In this document: in pieces, positions 11,469 to 22,563 of the stretch
How the letters are laid out: each line of letters opens with the position of its first letter
How positions within the stretch are numbered: the stretch's first letter is position 1
From: Stromatinia cepivora
Taxonomy: Eukaryota; Ascomycota; Leotiomycetes; Helotiales; Sclerotiniaceae
Direction: 5' to 3'
NCBI GenBank assembly: GCA_014898415.1
Contig: RCTD01000037.1
Coordinates: forward strand, 248,001-312,000
DNA length: 64,000 nucleotides
Made by a program: the position numbers and the translations under genes
Notes under the pieces: generated by a model
What the model was told of the DNA's origin: nothing
The model's input: only the letters and a program-made list of their open reading frames with translations
Databases searched by the model: none

Positions 11469-14321
11469 ATGGACACAGCAGATTTATTTCGACAAGCCTT
11501 AGGCTCTGTCAATAGGGCCCGCGATGCAAAGCTCCTTCGCGCAAGAGAGAGCTCACATGAAAGCGAGGATAGTTCACGGAGGATCGCACATACCCTGACT
11601 GCCTGTTGTAGATGCCGCCAGGTTTGTAATACGCTCATCTTTTTACTAATTCGCAATACAAGATATACTGACATTTTTGTCATTCTTTAGAGAAAAACAA
11701 GATGTGATCCCAATTTACCACGATGCCTGCCTTGTGAGCGTGCCGGTGCAGTATGCGAGTACTTCGATACAACGAAAGGCAAAAAGATCTCTAGGGCATA
11801 TGTGATAAGGCTACAAGACAAAGTTCGGGCATTGGAGACGGAACTTAGTCAATTGCTTGAAGAAGAAGGAAATCCCCCAAACTCAGAAGATATCGTACGT
11901 CCTGGAGGTTTGATTCGACTTAACGAAGATGATGAGACTCCACGTTACTTGGGACCTTCAAGTGGGATTGCGATGACTCGGATAGTGATGGAGGAGGCAA
12001 AGAAATATACAGATACCAGGAGTATTCGAGAGCTCGTGCCTAAAGTACGGCAACGTCGAACTCCTACACAATCGCCAGAGACGGTATCGGAACGAAAGAA
12101 ATCTTATCCTATGATATCTGCCGTACCGGCACTAACCTTACCAAGTCGCCTTGTGACCGATAAATTGGTGGAGTTGTTTAATCAGAAAGGTCAGTCAATG
12201 AATTCTCTTCATTTACCGACCAGTGAATTGCTTTATGACATTCTTTGGTTCGCTCGACACGACAATGGAAATTTTGAAGGATGAAGGTGAATTGAATGAA
12301 GCCTCAAGGACATGCGAGTCTTTTCAAACTGCTAACTACGGTTTGGCGAAGAAGCTTTATCACATATAGCCGATTGTGAGCTCAATTTTGGCTTAAACCC
12401 TCATTCTCATTGTGGACTCTAACTCCTGTAATCCTCGCTAACCATCCTGCAGCCCAGTACATGCTCCCTACTTTGCACGAGCCTACATTCGCCAGGAATC
12501 TTCAAGAAGTCTATGACGGAGACACTGACCCATATAAGAACTTCGTTCTTCGTATGGTCCTAGCGATAAGTATGCAAAAGCTGGATACGCAGTATGCTGG
12601 CCTTGCTGACAGCTACTATCTGGCTGCTATGGGATACATTGAAGATGTAATAAGACCAAAAGACATCAAGACACTACAGTGCCTTGTTCTGATCGCTCAA
12701 TACTCCATGCTAACTCCCACCCGTACCGCTATTTACTACATCGTCGGGCTTGCCACGAGGTTGTGCCAACAGTTAGGCCTCGCGGAAGAGAAGACAATTA
12801 CTCAAGGAGTATCGCTTGGCTTAGTCGATCCACTACAACTAGATATGCGACGAAGGCTGGCTTGGATTGTCTTATCTATGGAGTTCGGTTTAGCTCAGTC
12901 GATGGGGAGGCCGAATGCTTTCGCAACTGGAAAAGACCATTTGGACATACAATTTTTTGAAACAGTGGACGATGAGTACATCACTGCCGATGGCATACTT
13001 CCCGGTCCAATGTCGGAAAAAAAGCGCCTAGCTATCCACTTCTTTCGAATGAGACTGTTGCAAGCAGAGATCCGGAGGACGCTCTATTTGCGGAAAAGAG
13101 ACGAGCCAAAGAATGAGGACCATCCTTGGTATGCTCAAATGCTTCAAAAGTTGAGGGATTGGCTCGAGGCTTCTCCCGAAAATCCTCCGTGGAGTAAAAC
13201 TTGGTAAGTGATATGCTACTCAGTGCTCTACACAAACCAGCTTGGCCCATTCGAATATTTTATGTTCCTGAAACAAGGCCGTGCTAATTACTGTTAGGTT
13301 TACTGGGCGGTACAACACGATGATAATCTTCTTGTTTCGTCCTTCACCTCAAGTTCCCCAGCCATCCTATCGTTCGGCGATAATGTGTTACGATGCAGCT
13401 TCAAGCAATATAGTAACTCAAAGCGAGCAAATAAAAACAGCGATGATCGACTTGACGTGGCCATTTCTTCTATCTCTATTCATGGCTATAAACACAATCT
13501 TATGGTCTATTTCATATTCCGAAGTACGCGCCCTTCACACAAAGGAAGAGCTGGAAGAACATATTGCTCTAGCTCTAGACATTGTTGCACATTCTCGCGA
13601 CCGGTGGCCAGGAACCCAATCAACAGCAGAACTTTACATGACGCTCACCAAAGCCTGCCTCAAAAGCTATGAACTCGGCGATAACTCGCTTTCCTCATTT
13701 TCTCCCACTTCCCCATCGCTGACTGACGCAAACTCACCCTCCGCATCCGAATACTCTAGTGCAACCTCAGCCTCACTTGCTCATAATGCGCAACATAACA
13801 ACACGTATCAGACCCCCCCACAATTCGGATATGTCTTCAACCAAATGCCGGAGCAAATACCTTCATATGACTACAGCCACCCTTTACCTCCGGTCCAACC
13901 TTCTTTTCGGTCCAACTCAATCTTTGTGAGTCCCTCCAGTGGGCAATCTAATCGTCGATTCAGCTACTTTCCACCAGAATTCACACAGCCACAGCAGCCG
14001 CAGTCTTATTCTATGCCTTGGGGTCCTGTCTCAAACCCACAGCAGCATCAAATACCAGATCAAGTATCATTACCACCCATGCAGCATCCATTGGTAACTA
14101 ATGTACCCTATTTCTCGCAACCTGAATACTACAACTTTCCACCTCACTTGTTCTCACAGGACAGCTTCGATATGGGAATGAGGACGGGTAGTCTAAGTCA
14201 AGAGCAACAAACGGAATTGATGCACAGCTTAGAGACTGAAGGGTTAACGGAGATTAACAACTTTATGAATCACGTCCCACAGTATGAGCACCCCATCAAA
14301 TATGAACAACAATTTACTTGA
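11469..14321 (+). CDS. Zn2Cys6 transcription factor with fungal-specific TF domain
   Basis: Predicted nuclear regulator of about 808 residues. Exons 11469-11621, 11691-12189, 12453-13203, 13298-14321; phases agree at every GT-AG junction. The zinc cluster starts at the end of exon 1 (TACCRCRQ) and continues in exon 2 (RKTRCDPNLPRCLPCERAG), giving C-x2-C-x6-C-x6-C-x2-C-x6-C, followed by a coiled linker (IRLQDKVRALETELSQLLEEE) and a YLGPSSGIAMTR segment. The regulatory domain includes QYMLPTLHEPTF, FVLRMVLAISMQKLDTQYAG, a TRLCQQLGL helix and LDMRRRLAWIVLSMEFGLA. The C-terminal 200 residues are Ser/Pro/Gln-rich, as in activation regions. The second intron (263 nt) is long for this genome and could hide a tiny exon near 12370-12376. 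The ATG at 11469 is chosen because upstream in-frame triplets are not ATG. Physiological target unknown. Confidence 0.88.
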
Positions 14322-14658
14322 TGAATAACCTTCGCTGTTAGGTTTTGATCATGAGCAGACGAGTAGATAATGATGTCTGTACCATAGTCAAGCTCCGAAG
14401 GCTTGAATGTTTTATTGCGCTTTTACTTTTTATTTGATATCCACGTCGAGATGAGCGGACGATCTATGAAATCATTGCTAGGTTTCAGGTGTCAGGTTTC
14501 AGGTTTCACAGCGTGGCTTGACTTGATGGCGTTTTGCGTCCTTTTATCATTAGCCAAACCTTCCAGTTACAAAGTGTACTACATAGTTACTCGTTTAATG
14601 CACTTCAAAACACAGATATTATTATCTGCATTTGCATATTACTGCAGTATGTTAGTGC
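14322..14658. other. Convergent 3' intergenic region
   Basis: Lies between the ends of the plus-strand C6 regulator and the minus-strand hydrolase. It has a short direct repeat of a TCAGGTTTCAGG type near 14484-14508 and otherwise nothing recognisable. Confidence 0.4.
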
Positions 14659-15674
14659 TCATACCCTCTGTCCCTCGGCCTCAAACGCCTTCTCTACTGC
14701 ATGGGCCATCTCCCCTAAAGTACTGAACTTCCATGCATAAGCGACTTCATCCTTCAACTTCTCATAATCCTGACCTTCATTTCCCCTATCAATCCAAACT
14801 CCATTGATATTCATTTTCTTCACAGGTACATGATCCGCTCGCAAACTTAGATCATCATTGCCATTAGCTTTGTCCCATCCACTATTTCTCCATCCATCTC
14901 GTCCATCTCGCTCCCCTAATAATAACAAAACAAAAACAAAACTCACTCTGTGCCGTATGTAAAATCTCTTCTTTCTCCAACCCAAAATCTTCCACAAAAT
15001 ACTTAATCAAATACTCAAAATTCCTCAAATCAGGTTTATAACTCCCGATCCTTTCCGCCGTATACACAGCAGCATCCCAACCTACATCCATATTATTCCC
15101 AATAGTACCAGCTACAGACTCTTCATTTGTATTCGAGAGAATAACAAGTTTATAATATTTACATAGTTTTTGTAGAGCAGGAACGGTATCGGGGAATGCG
15201 GACCAGGAAGGAATACTTTTTGAGAGGTTTAAAGCTTCGGTTTCGAGATCGGAGGTGCTGGGTAAGATGGTGAAGGGGAGGAATCGACGAAGGAAAGGCA
15301 GGCGTGGTAGAGGATCGATGGGTAGGGGAGCTTGGGATGTGTTTTTTGGAGTTGGTGTTTGTGGAGTTGGAAGGTTTGGAGGGTGCTGGTGCGGTTGGTG
15401 AGGTATTGTGATTTTGGGGGTTCGGGGAGGCGGGAGAGGAAGGGGTGGAGGGCGGTGAAGAGACCACCTGGGAGAGAGGGAGGGAGATTAATTATGTTAT
15501 TTGATGGGGTGTTGAGAAAGAGAGGTGGAAGGGAAGTGGAGCTGGTTAGATAATGAGCAGAGGTAAAAGAAAAAGCGTACCTTTTTCATCAATCAAGGTC
15601 GAATATACATCAAAAGATAATAACTCGAAACCCGCCAACCTTCTCCGATCATTGGGATTTACTTTTCCTGCCAT
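14659..15674 (-). CDS. Haloacid dehalogenase type II-like hydrolase, apparent frameshift
   Basis: HAD-superfamily hydrolase related to 2-haloacid dehalogenases; substrate not predictable. Exon 1 (15674-15581) begins MAGKVNPND and holds motif I as FDVYSTLIDEKG (nucleophile Asp). Exon 2 starts at 15467 (GGLFTALHPFL) and runs to about 14947, with motif II LVILSNTNEE and the motif III lysine in SYKPDLRNFEYLI; exon 3 has the RADHVPVKKMNINGVWIDRG end segment. The cap region reads in one frame to about 15300 (YPSILYHACLSF) and resumes in another at about 15255 (SDLETEALNLSKS); I find no GT donor that could make this an intron, so one base is missing or the gene is broken. The last intron's 3' site is uncertain: 31 nt (to 14916) is too short, and 79 nt (to 14868) also keeps frame. 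Confidence 0.75.
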
Positions 15675-16451
15675 TTTTTTCTTGATCTCGTCGGTGGTTT
15701 TACTTCAATACTTCGATTCAATCTGGTATTGCGCGCCGTTATTTTCTCCCGGTGATCTTGATCTCTCGATATAAATTTACAAGCAGATATCATGAATCGA
15801 AGATACCTTTCCCGGAAAAGGTAGAAAGGAACAAAAGCATCTTTATAACCTCTTTCACTCTTGGTTACTACGTCAAAAAACACCACGAAATATAAAGATG
15901 AGATGACAACAAGACCCTGCCCGCACTTGGCCAGACAACCTACGTGATCTACAAAGCCCCGTTACAATACGACGTCAATGTAACAAATACATGGTGCTAC
16001 AAGAAAACACCCTGGGGTTTCGGATTTGTAAGGATAAAACCGAGGAAGGACAGGGAATTAATGAAGGGTGTCAAGCGCAGGGCGCTCACTATGCATTGCA
16101 GATCATTTCATCTATTAACTTTTTGCATAATGGACATGGTGGGATTTTATACATGGAGCTTGACACTGAAGTCTTGTGTCTCTTGGTAATTCAATGATTG
16201 ATTGATATTCCGAATCATGGTAATCTAAGATAAGTGTTGCCGTTTCCCTATTGGATGGCACACATATGGCATAAAGCGAAAAGATTTTGATATGCCTCCA
16301 TTTCCCATTCATTTGACCCCATGTCTAAATTTGTGTGTATCGTAGCTCATTGCTTGTCGACGATGATTCAATAGAGAACTGCGATTCGAGTCTCTTGTAT
16401 TTGTAACATAATAGTTGCAGAGTCGTGTTTTGTTAGAACTGAGGAAAGTAA
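15675..16451. other. Intergenic region upstream of the hydrolase
   Basis: Upstream region of the minus-strand hydrolase and 3' region of the next minus-strand gene. Small open frames on both strands have no family signal. Confidence 0.4.
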
Positions 16452-19055
16452 TCAATCGACCTCTTCCTCAATCCTCTCGAATTCTTCATTACCTTCCGCC
16501 TCGCCATCGGCCTTTGTATCCTGCATACCAGCCTCTGTTCCATTCAACCTGCATTTCCCCTTTCCCCTAACACCCCTTTTCTTTTTCTTAAGCCCAGTAC
16601 CATCACCCCCAACAGGAGCTTCTCGGATCCATCTAACGATTGCCTGAGCCCTATCAGTGCTAATGGGGTATTCCTTTCCATCCTCCTGAGCCCACCGCTT
16701 TGGCATTTCTCTTCCCTCAGCCTTTCTAGCTTCCTCTTCCTGTCTCCTTTGCCTAGCTGCTACTGCCGCATGAAAACTTGCTTCATCGTGAACACGATCA
16801 TCCTCAAGTGCCTCCATTATGGCTTGCTGTTTTAATCTTTCTTTCTTTTCCGCAGCTGTTTCTTTCTGTTGATTACTTGGAGCTTGGCCCGGTAACGGCG
16901 CGGGTGCGCAAAGAGTTTCCCAAGACGCGGCAAGAGAGATCCAGTTATCGTTGCGGCGTATTATTTCAATCCAGTCGGCACGGGATGGAGATCTTGATGC
17001 TTGAAAGATAGGATAGCCGTCGCAAACACGAGCTAGTCGCGCGACCATATGTGCGTGCCGTTGAAGCTCACGGGCGGAGGTTTGCACGAGGCAGTGACAA
17101 AGTAAGAGAGAATGGAGGGCATCTGTTAATAGGGGGTGATAGGTAAGAGCTTCGTGGTAATCGGCTTGGGCGAGTATGTGCTGAGTTGCCTCGGAATGGG
17201 ACGCGCGGAGTTGCTGCTTGGTGGTTAGGGTTGTGGCTGTTTCTGGGTAAGGAGGAAGATCAGCTGGTGGGGTGGCGGAGAACAAGGATGATATTTGGTA
17301 GACCTTGGGCGGAGGTAGAGACGGTAAATCGTGCGGTCGAGAAGTACTGGATTGAGGCCGACTTCTTCCATTGTGGCCACTATGAGGTACAAGTGCATCG
17401 GAAAGTTGACCATTACTTAATGATGCGTTACTTTCCAGGTCAAGCCTTTTCTTGTTGTGCTTGGTTTGAGGTGGTCGAGGGATTTTGTAACCATTCGCAG
17501 CTAGATTTACTTTGCGAACAAATTCTTCAGTGATCTCGGCTGGAAGGCCAGGGGTGTAATCCAGATGCGACAAATATGCTACATAATCTCTTAATGCCCT
17601 CTTCGCATTTGTCTTCACGATTTTTCGTGACTCCATACGTTTTCGATGTGCTTCTTTCTTAGCTGAGGCTATCTCGGGTGCTTCATCTGCGGTATCATGG
17701 GCACCATTTGTCTTTCCATTAGTTTTTTCTCCATTACTTGTCTCTTCATTGGAAGGCCAAGGACTTTTCATGGCCTTGTCTATATCTTCCCATGAAATTA
17801 AGTCCCCATGGGAGGGCGTATGTGATAGAGCAGCATCAACATGTTGACAAGCGATAGTCAAGTAAACACCGGCACGGTGGAACAGAAGTTGGGTCTCAAG
17901 ACTACTTGGGTGGTCCTCTTCGTCTAACTTAAATTCGTCTCTCCATCTACCACTGTGTTTTCGCTGAGCTTCAGCTGCAGCTTCACTTGCTAGCTGAATC
18001 TGCTGTCGACCTGCCTTGTGCTGGTTCTGATAATATCTACAGACTTGTAAAGCAGAAGTAAGATCTTGTGCCGCTCCCACAAAATCCTCCTTGAATATCT
18101 TTGTAACAGCTCGAGTCCTTAAAATTTCGCCTTCACTCGGCCTATCTGCTATAACTTCGTCCAAAGGTTGTAGACTTGTGCATTCTGCCAGCTGCCGCGA
18201 AGGAATCTTCTCATGAAAAAAGTGAACGTATTTGGCATCCGGATCATTGGGATTTCTCTGCAGGACAAGTTGGGCTACATCCTCTAGTGTCGAAGCAGAT
18301 TGCATGGTCGCAACACTACATGCAATCTCATCCAGATGATATGCCTTCGATAGCTTTTGAGTGGCCTGTTCCCGCATCCGATGTTTTCGTTCTTTACTTA
18401 ATTTCGCATTCCCGCCTCCTCCCCCAATCCCCAGACCCAGCGCCGTGCCCCCATTCCCTAATAAGCCATTTCCAGCATTGAGAGAATTTGAAAGGGAAGA
18501 TGATGTTACACCGCTGGCGGCGCGCACTGCGAGATTCGTAGCATCGTCAACGAGTTGGCGAATCTTAAGAATATCGAAGAAGACCGCGGGGTCAATCGGT
18601 CGGGGCCGAGGAAGGGCATAATTGTTATTTGCGAGAGCTTCTAGAACTTCTGGAGGCAATTGTAGCCACGGCCCATGGAAGGAGGAGATATAACGCCAAT
18701 GCCTGCGGATAATGTGTTAGTCGGACGTTTCAAATGTAAATGCGGGACGCGCATTGAAGCAAATCGTAAAAAAATATTATTGATGCACAATTTCGCCTCA
18801 TAAGTTCAGGTATAGCATCTGCGAAACCAGCAATGGCATCCGCGCATGATGTGCAATAGGATTACGGTATTGTAAATACTTGACATACTTGTTGCGACAA
18901 ATAATAAGTGCAGATGTTGAGGGTTGTTGAGCGGACTTGGTATTTTTTGCTTTTGGCATTGATGTAACTGATGCTGGTAATGGCGCAGAATCCGCGGGAA
19001 TTTGGGTTTCTGGAGAATCGCCATTGCTTTCGCTCTTATTCTTCTTCTTTGCCAT
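16452..19055 (-). CDS. Conserved fungal protein with charged C-terminus, function unknown
   Basis: Two exons (19055-18889 and 18702-16452) encode about 805 residues; the intron has a GTATGT donor, a CTAAC branch and a GCAG acceptor. Joining gives RNKHWRYISSFHGPWLQLPP across the junction. The N-terminus is short, basic and low-complexity (MAKKKNKSESNG). The middle contains helix-rich segments resembling tetratricopeptide-type repeats, e.g. RTRAVTKIFKEDFVGAAQDL, LLFHRAGVYLTIACQHVDAA and LAQADYHEALTYHPLLTDAL, which is why a TPR-like scaffold is my best guess. There is a Gly-rich loop near residue 90-105 and a Lys/Arg/Glu-rich coiled C-terminus (AAEKKERLKQQAIMEALEDD; LKKKKRGVRGKGK). No catalytic motif is seen. 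The exon-intron structure is well supported; the function is not. Confidence 0.85.
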
Positions 19056-19489
19056 AGTTAAGATATATCTTCAATGATATTGGATATGGATACTCCATGG
19101 TATTACCTCCCGAGACAAAATTTGAATGATAGCACAAGCAATTTCAACCGAGATTTTTGCACGCTACGAAGAATATGTTCATCGTTCAAACTACAGTTCT
19201 TTTCATTGAAGAAGATTCACTGTGAAAGTACGGCAAAGCTTTTAATATCGTCTTTCATTATTTCGGACAAGTAATTACGACTATATTAGAAATCACCTCG
19301 TAACTTCTACTCCTTTCTCGCTACTGATCTTCTGAAGCTGACTCGCGCTAGGGATATACCAGAAGATTCAACACGAGGAAAACGCCAATGCCACCACGCA
19401 ACGCTATGATTTCCACCCGCTCAATGCATAAAATCTGTGGATATTAAAGTGATAATATAATAATGAAGTATTCCATGCCTGGTTACTGT
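19056..19489. other. Intergenic region upstream of the 805-residue protein
   Basis: Between two minus-strand genes; presumably the promoter of the gene ending its 5' side at 19055. No site recognised. Confidence 0.4.
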
Positions 19490-22168
19490 TCAAGAACTCA
19501 GAGCAAGGCATGCATCGACTGCTAGACCAACCCTGAATGCACAATTAGTATAATATGTTTAGGATTTGTCTTCCTCGAGGGTTTGATCCTTACCTTCCCT
19601 CTTTTTGAGTAACTACATCACTAATAATTTCCCTGTCTAAATCTGGAAACATCCCGGCAAGGGTCTCTACAACATTCTCGTGCTCTGCACGTTGTAGGCG
19701 ATGTGCTTCTGCAGCCTCGGCACTCGCTTGCCTGGCAGCTGCATCTTCGGCTGTCATCCTATTCCTGACGTTCGATTCACGTCCGCTGGGCCTTCGCTGT
19801 GGGGGTTGAACCCCTTCCATGCTTACTCGTGGGGATGGAGTCATTCCTGGTGTACTCCCAGGACCAGGAGTCCTCGCGGGTCCACTGTAAGGGGAAGGGT
19901 CATCCGAGAACATTCTACCTATAGAGGAAAGCGGTTTTTGAATAGTACGAAGTAGGCCGCTCATAGCAGCTTTCTCATCTATACCATCCCCAGCTTCATA
20001 TTCGTTTGACGATGTTGACCTTCTAGGAGCCGATGATTCGCCTTCCATAGAATGTCGGCTTGGAGGTGATTTCTCGGAAAGTTGTGTAGGTGGACTGCTT
20101 TCGACGGGGCTTGAAGCAATCTCTGCTTGATGCTTTTCGGCAATAGCAGATACAGCCGCTTCAACATTCCGTTCAAAATCTTCGTCACTTATCGTAAGAC
20201 TTGTCCGATCCAGATTCTCGATGAATTGGACTGCGCCCATCTTCATAGGGGTTAGTGGGTGCAATCCCAAAAAGACTTGACATGACATACCAATGACGAA
20301 AGATAATATCCTGCCTCTCCTCCCAACTTTTCCTGGTTTCTAAACCTAAGAATATATTGAACATTTGACACAAGATGCTCGGGATTTGCTTGAAGGACAA
20401 CATAAATCAAAAGAGGCATAAATGAATCTGCCGATGAATCGGTCTTCGAATGCTTAAGTAGCCCTGGTAAACTCAGTAAGAACATCAATCAAAAGGCCGG
20501 CCTGGAAAGTTACCAAAAATCACTTTGCAGCAGTTGAGAACACATATTATTTTGTCCCGTGGGGCTCTGTAGGTTTTGATCTTCAATATCTCTATTGTCA
20601 CTATTAGCATTGATATTCATCTTTACACGACTCTTAATCTTACCTTGTTGTGCCAAGATCAGAAAACGTTTTCCGCTGTCGCCAACTGGTAGTATATCTA
20701 AATGCTCCTCTTTCACCCAACCATAAATGCTAACTTTCTGAGCAAGAATATCATCTCTCTCAACATCTTCTTGATGTTGTCCTCTTCGACCAGGACCCAT
20801 GGGTCGATCAGCGCCCCGCCTTCTTGGCTTTGAGCCTGGAATGGGCTGGGGTGGAGGAATTGCTGGAGAAAATGTTTGCGTATATAGCCTGTTCATAACT
20901 AATTTCTCCATACCCTCACGCGCATTATCAAACTCTGCATCGGAGACTTCACGCCATACCTCGCATTGAGCCATTTTATTCGTGATAAAAGACAAGAAAT
21001 CGCCTATTATTTTAACTTGTTCGTGTACCATCCACTGCTTCTTTGCAAACTCCTGTAGGAACGATCGTAAGAACTTTGCTACGGGATCCGCTGTCCTATG
21101 CCTCAGCTGCTCCAAAAATCGATGAAAATCAAATGGAAGGTCCGGCTCAGGCTCTGGGTCGGGAGGTGGGGGTCGATGTAAAGCAGGGGATAATGGGGTA
21201 TCTGCAGAGGAGTAACGATCATCCTGCATTATGCCAAAGCTATGTATAGAGTCTGGTTTAGGTGGGACAGCTGGGCCGACGTCAGAATCGTTCCTGGTTC
21301 GATGGCCTGGTGAAGGAGCAGACGATATTTGCAAATCACCCATACTCTGACTTAGAACGGATGCATTTATAGGCTCCAGACTCGATTTGCGAGGCGGATG
21401 TTGTACTGGACTGCCAAGAAGCGGGCCAGCAAACTCAAGACGAGGAGACATAACTTCTTCATGCCCTGGGCCCTGCCCATCTTCCCCGAATTGATCCATT
21501 ATGCTTTGTATTTCTGACCTAGAATCACCTTCTCGCTCGTCCTCACTTGCGGAAGTTTTTTCGTCAAACCCTGCATCGGATCTCGTAGGTGATCTATCCA
21601 GCCTCTCCGCGTGTAGATGATGTGTTCCTGCAGTCGACGCAGATCTTGATGGAGGCCGAGAGGTGCCAGGTGTCTTGGGAGTAGGATCTAAATACGTTTG
21701 GTCAACTTGTGACATTTTCTGCATGGAAACATTCGTAGGTCGGGTTATTATTGGTTTCAAAGTCGCAGTAGAGGATTCCATGTCTGGTATAGGTTGCTCG
21801 TTGGTGGCGGTCCGTAGCTCGTCCATATTGTTTCCTTCTGTAGTTTTTCCCTTTCCCTTATCTTTCAGTGAATCCAAAGCATCATCCGTTGTCGTAGGGG
21901 GATTGTCTTCTGCTGGCTCGCTTCTGTCTGCCAACAGTGTCTCCTCTTCAACACCCTGGTCCTTCATATCCTTACTGGCTGGCGAGGCTGGCTCAACGTC
22001 GTGAATGCCAGGCTCATCTTTTGGGCTTACTACCGATGAAAGCTCCTGTGATATTCCATCTCGGGGTTTTAAAACTTCTGCCGACTGTCTAGGAGAAGAC
22101 ATACATCCGCGAGCGCCTTCGATCGGCGTTTGTGAAACTGTAGGATTGGCGGGGTATTCGAGCTTCAA
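19490..22168 (-). CDS. vps9: Vps9-type guanine nucleotide exchange factor with CUE domain
   Basis: Activates Rab5-class GTPases (Vps21/Ypt51 in yeast) on endosomes. Exons (minus): 22168-20644, 20591-20514, 20463-20291, 20240-19594, 19532-19490; every GT-AG intron is 50-61 nt and phases agree, giving about 821 residues. A long Ser/Pro-rich N-terminus (1 to about 335) precedes the helical bundle (FHRFLEQLRHRTADPVAKFL, about 343) and the VPS9 domain: EEHLDI, the RAPRDKIICVLNCCKVIFG helix, then SADSFMPLLIYVVLQANPEH, holding the Asp expected at the catalytic position, and GEAGYYLSSL, holding the expected Tyr. The last 43 residues form a CUE ubiquitin-binding domain (VETLAGMFPDLDREIISDVV plus the VGLAVDACLAL end supplied by the small last exon). 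Yeast Vps9 has the same VPS9-CUE order but is shorter. An alternative start is the ATG at 22102 (MSSPRQSAE). Divergent from the next gene. Confidence 0.93.
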
Positions 22169-22563
22169 GGTTCAAGGTTCCGGGTATTTTTGAGCTTCGA
22201 AAAGAGGCGTGGTAAAGTCGGACACTGTATCTTTGGAAGTATAATAGGAATAAGGCATCAAAACTATTATTCCCCTTTTTACTAGACAAACAAAAATAGT
22301 CGATTCTATTTGGTGGTAAGTTTCCTCGCCCTCGACAGTGAAGTAATTCGGTTGATTCGCTAAAATGACGGAGCCGCGGTGCAGCCAAGCTGTTGGAGAT
22401 TGAACTTGAAATAAATTTAGAAAATTTGTTTGATCCTTATCAATGTCAATATAAGACTGAACACCAAACGACACCACAACCTTGAAACAATCTATACTAT
22501 CCACGAAGTAAATGGATTTGACAACCTAAAAATTTACGAATCGAAAAGGTTCGCAAATCAGTG
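22169..22563. promoter_or_regulatory. Divergent promoter between vps9 and the ASNSD1-like gene
   Basis: About 395 bp separates two start codons pointing away from each other, so both promoters and leaders must lie here or overlap. No defined element was recognised. Confidence 0.5.

Noticed and set aside
14403..14740. Plus-strand ORFs downstream of the second C6 regulator
   Set aside because: They overlap the 3' end of the minus-strand hydrolase and show no family signal.
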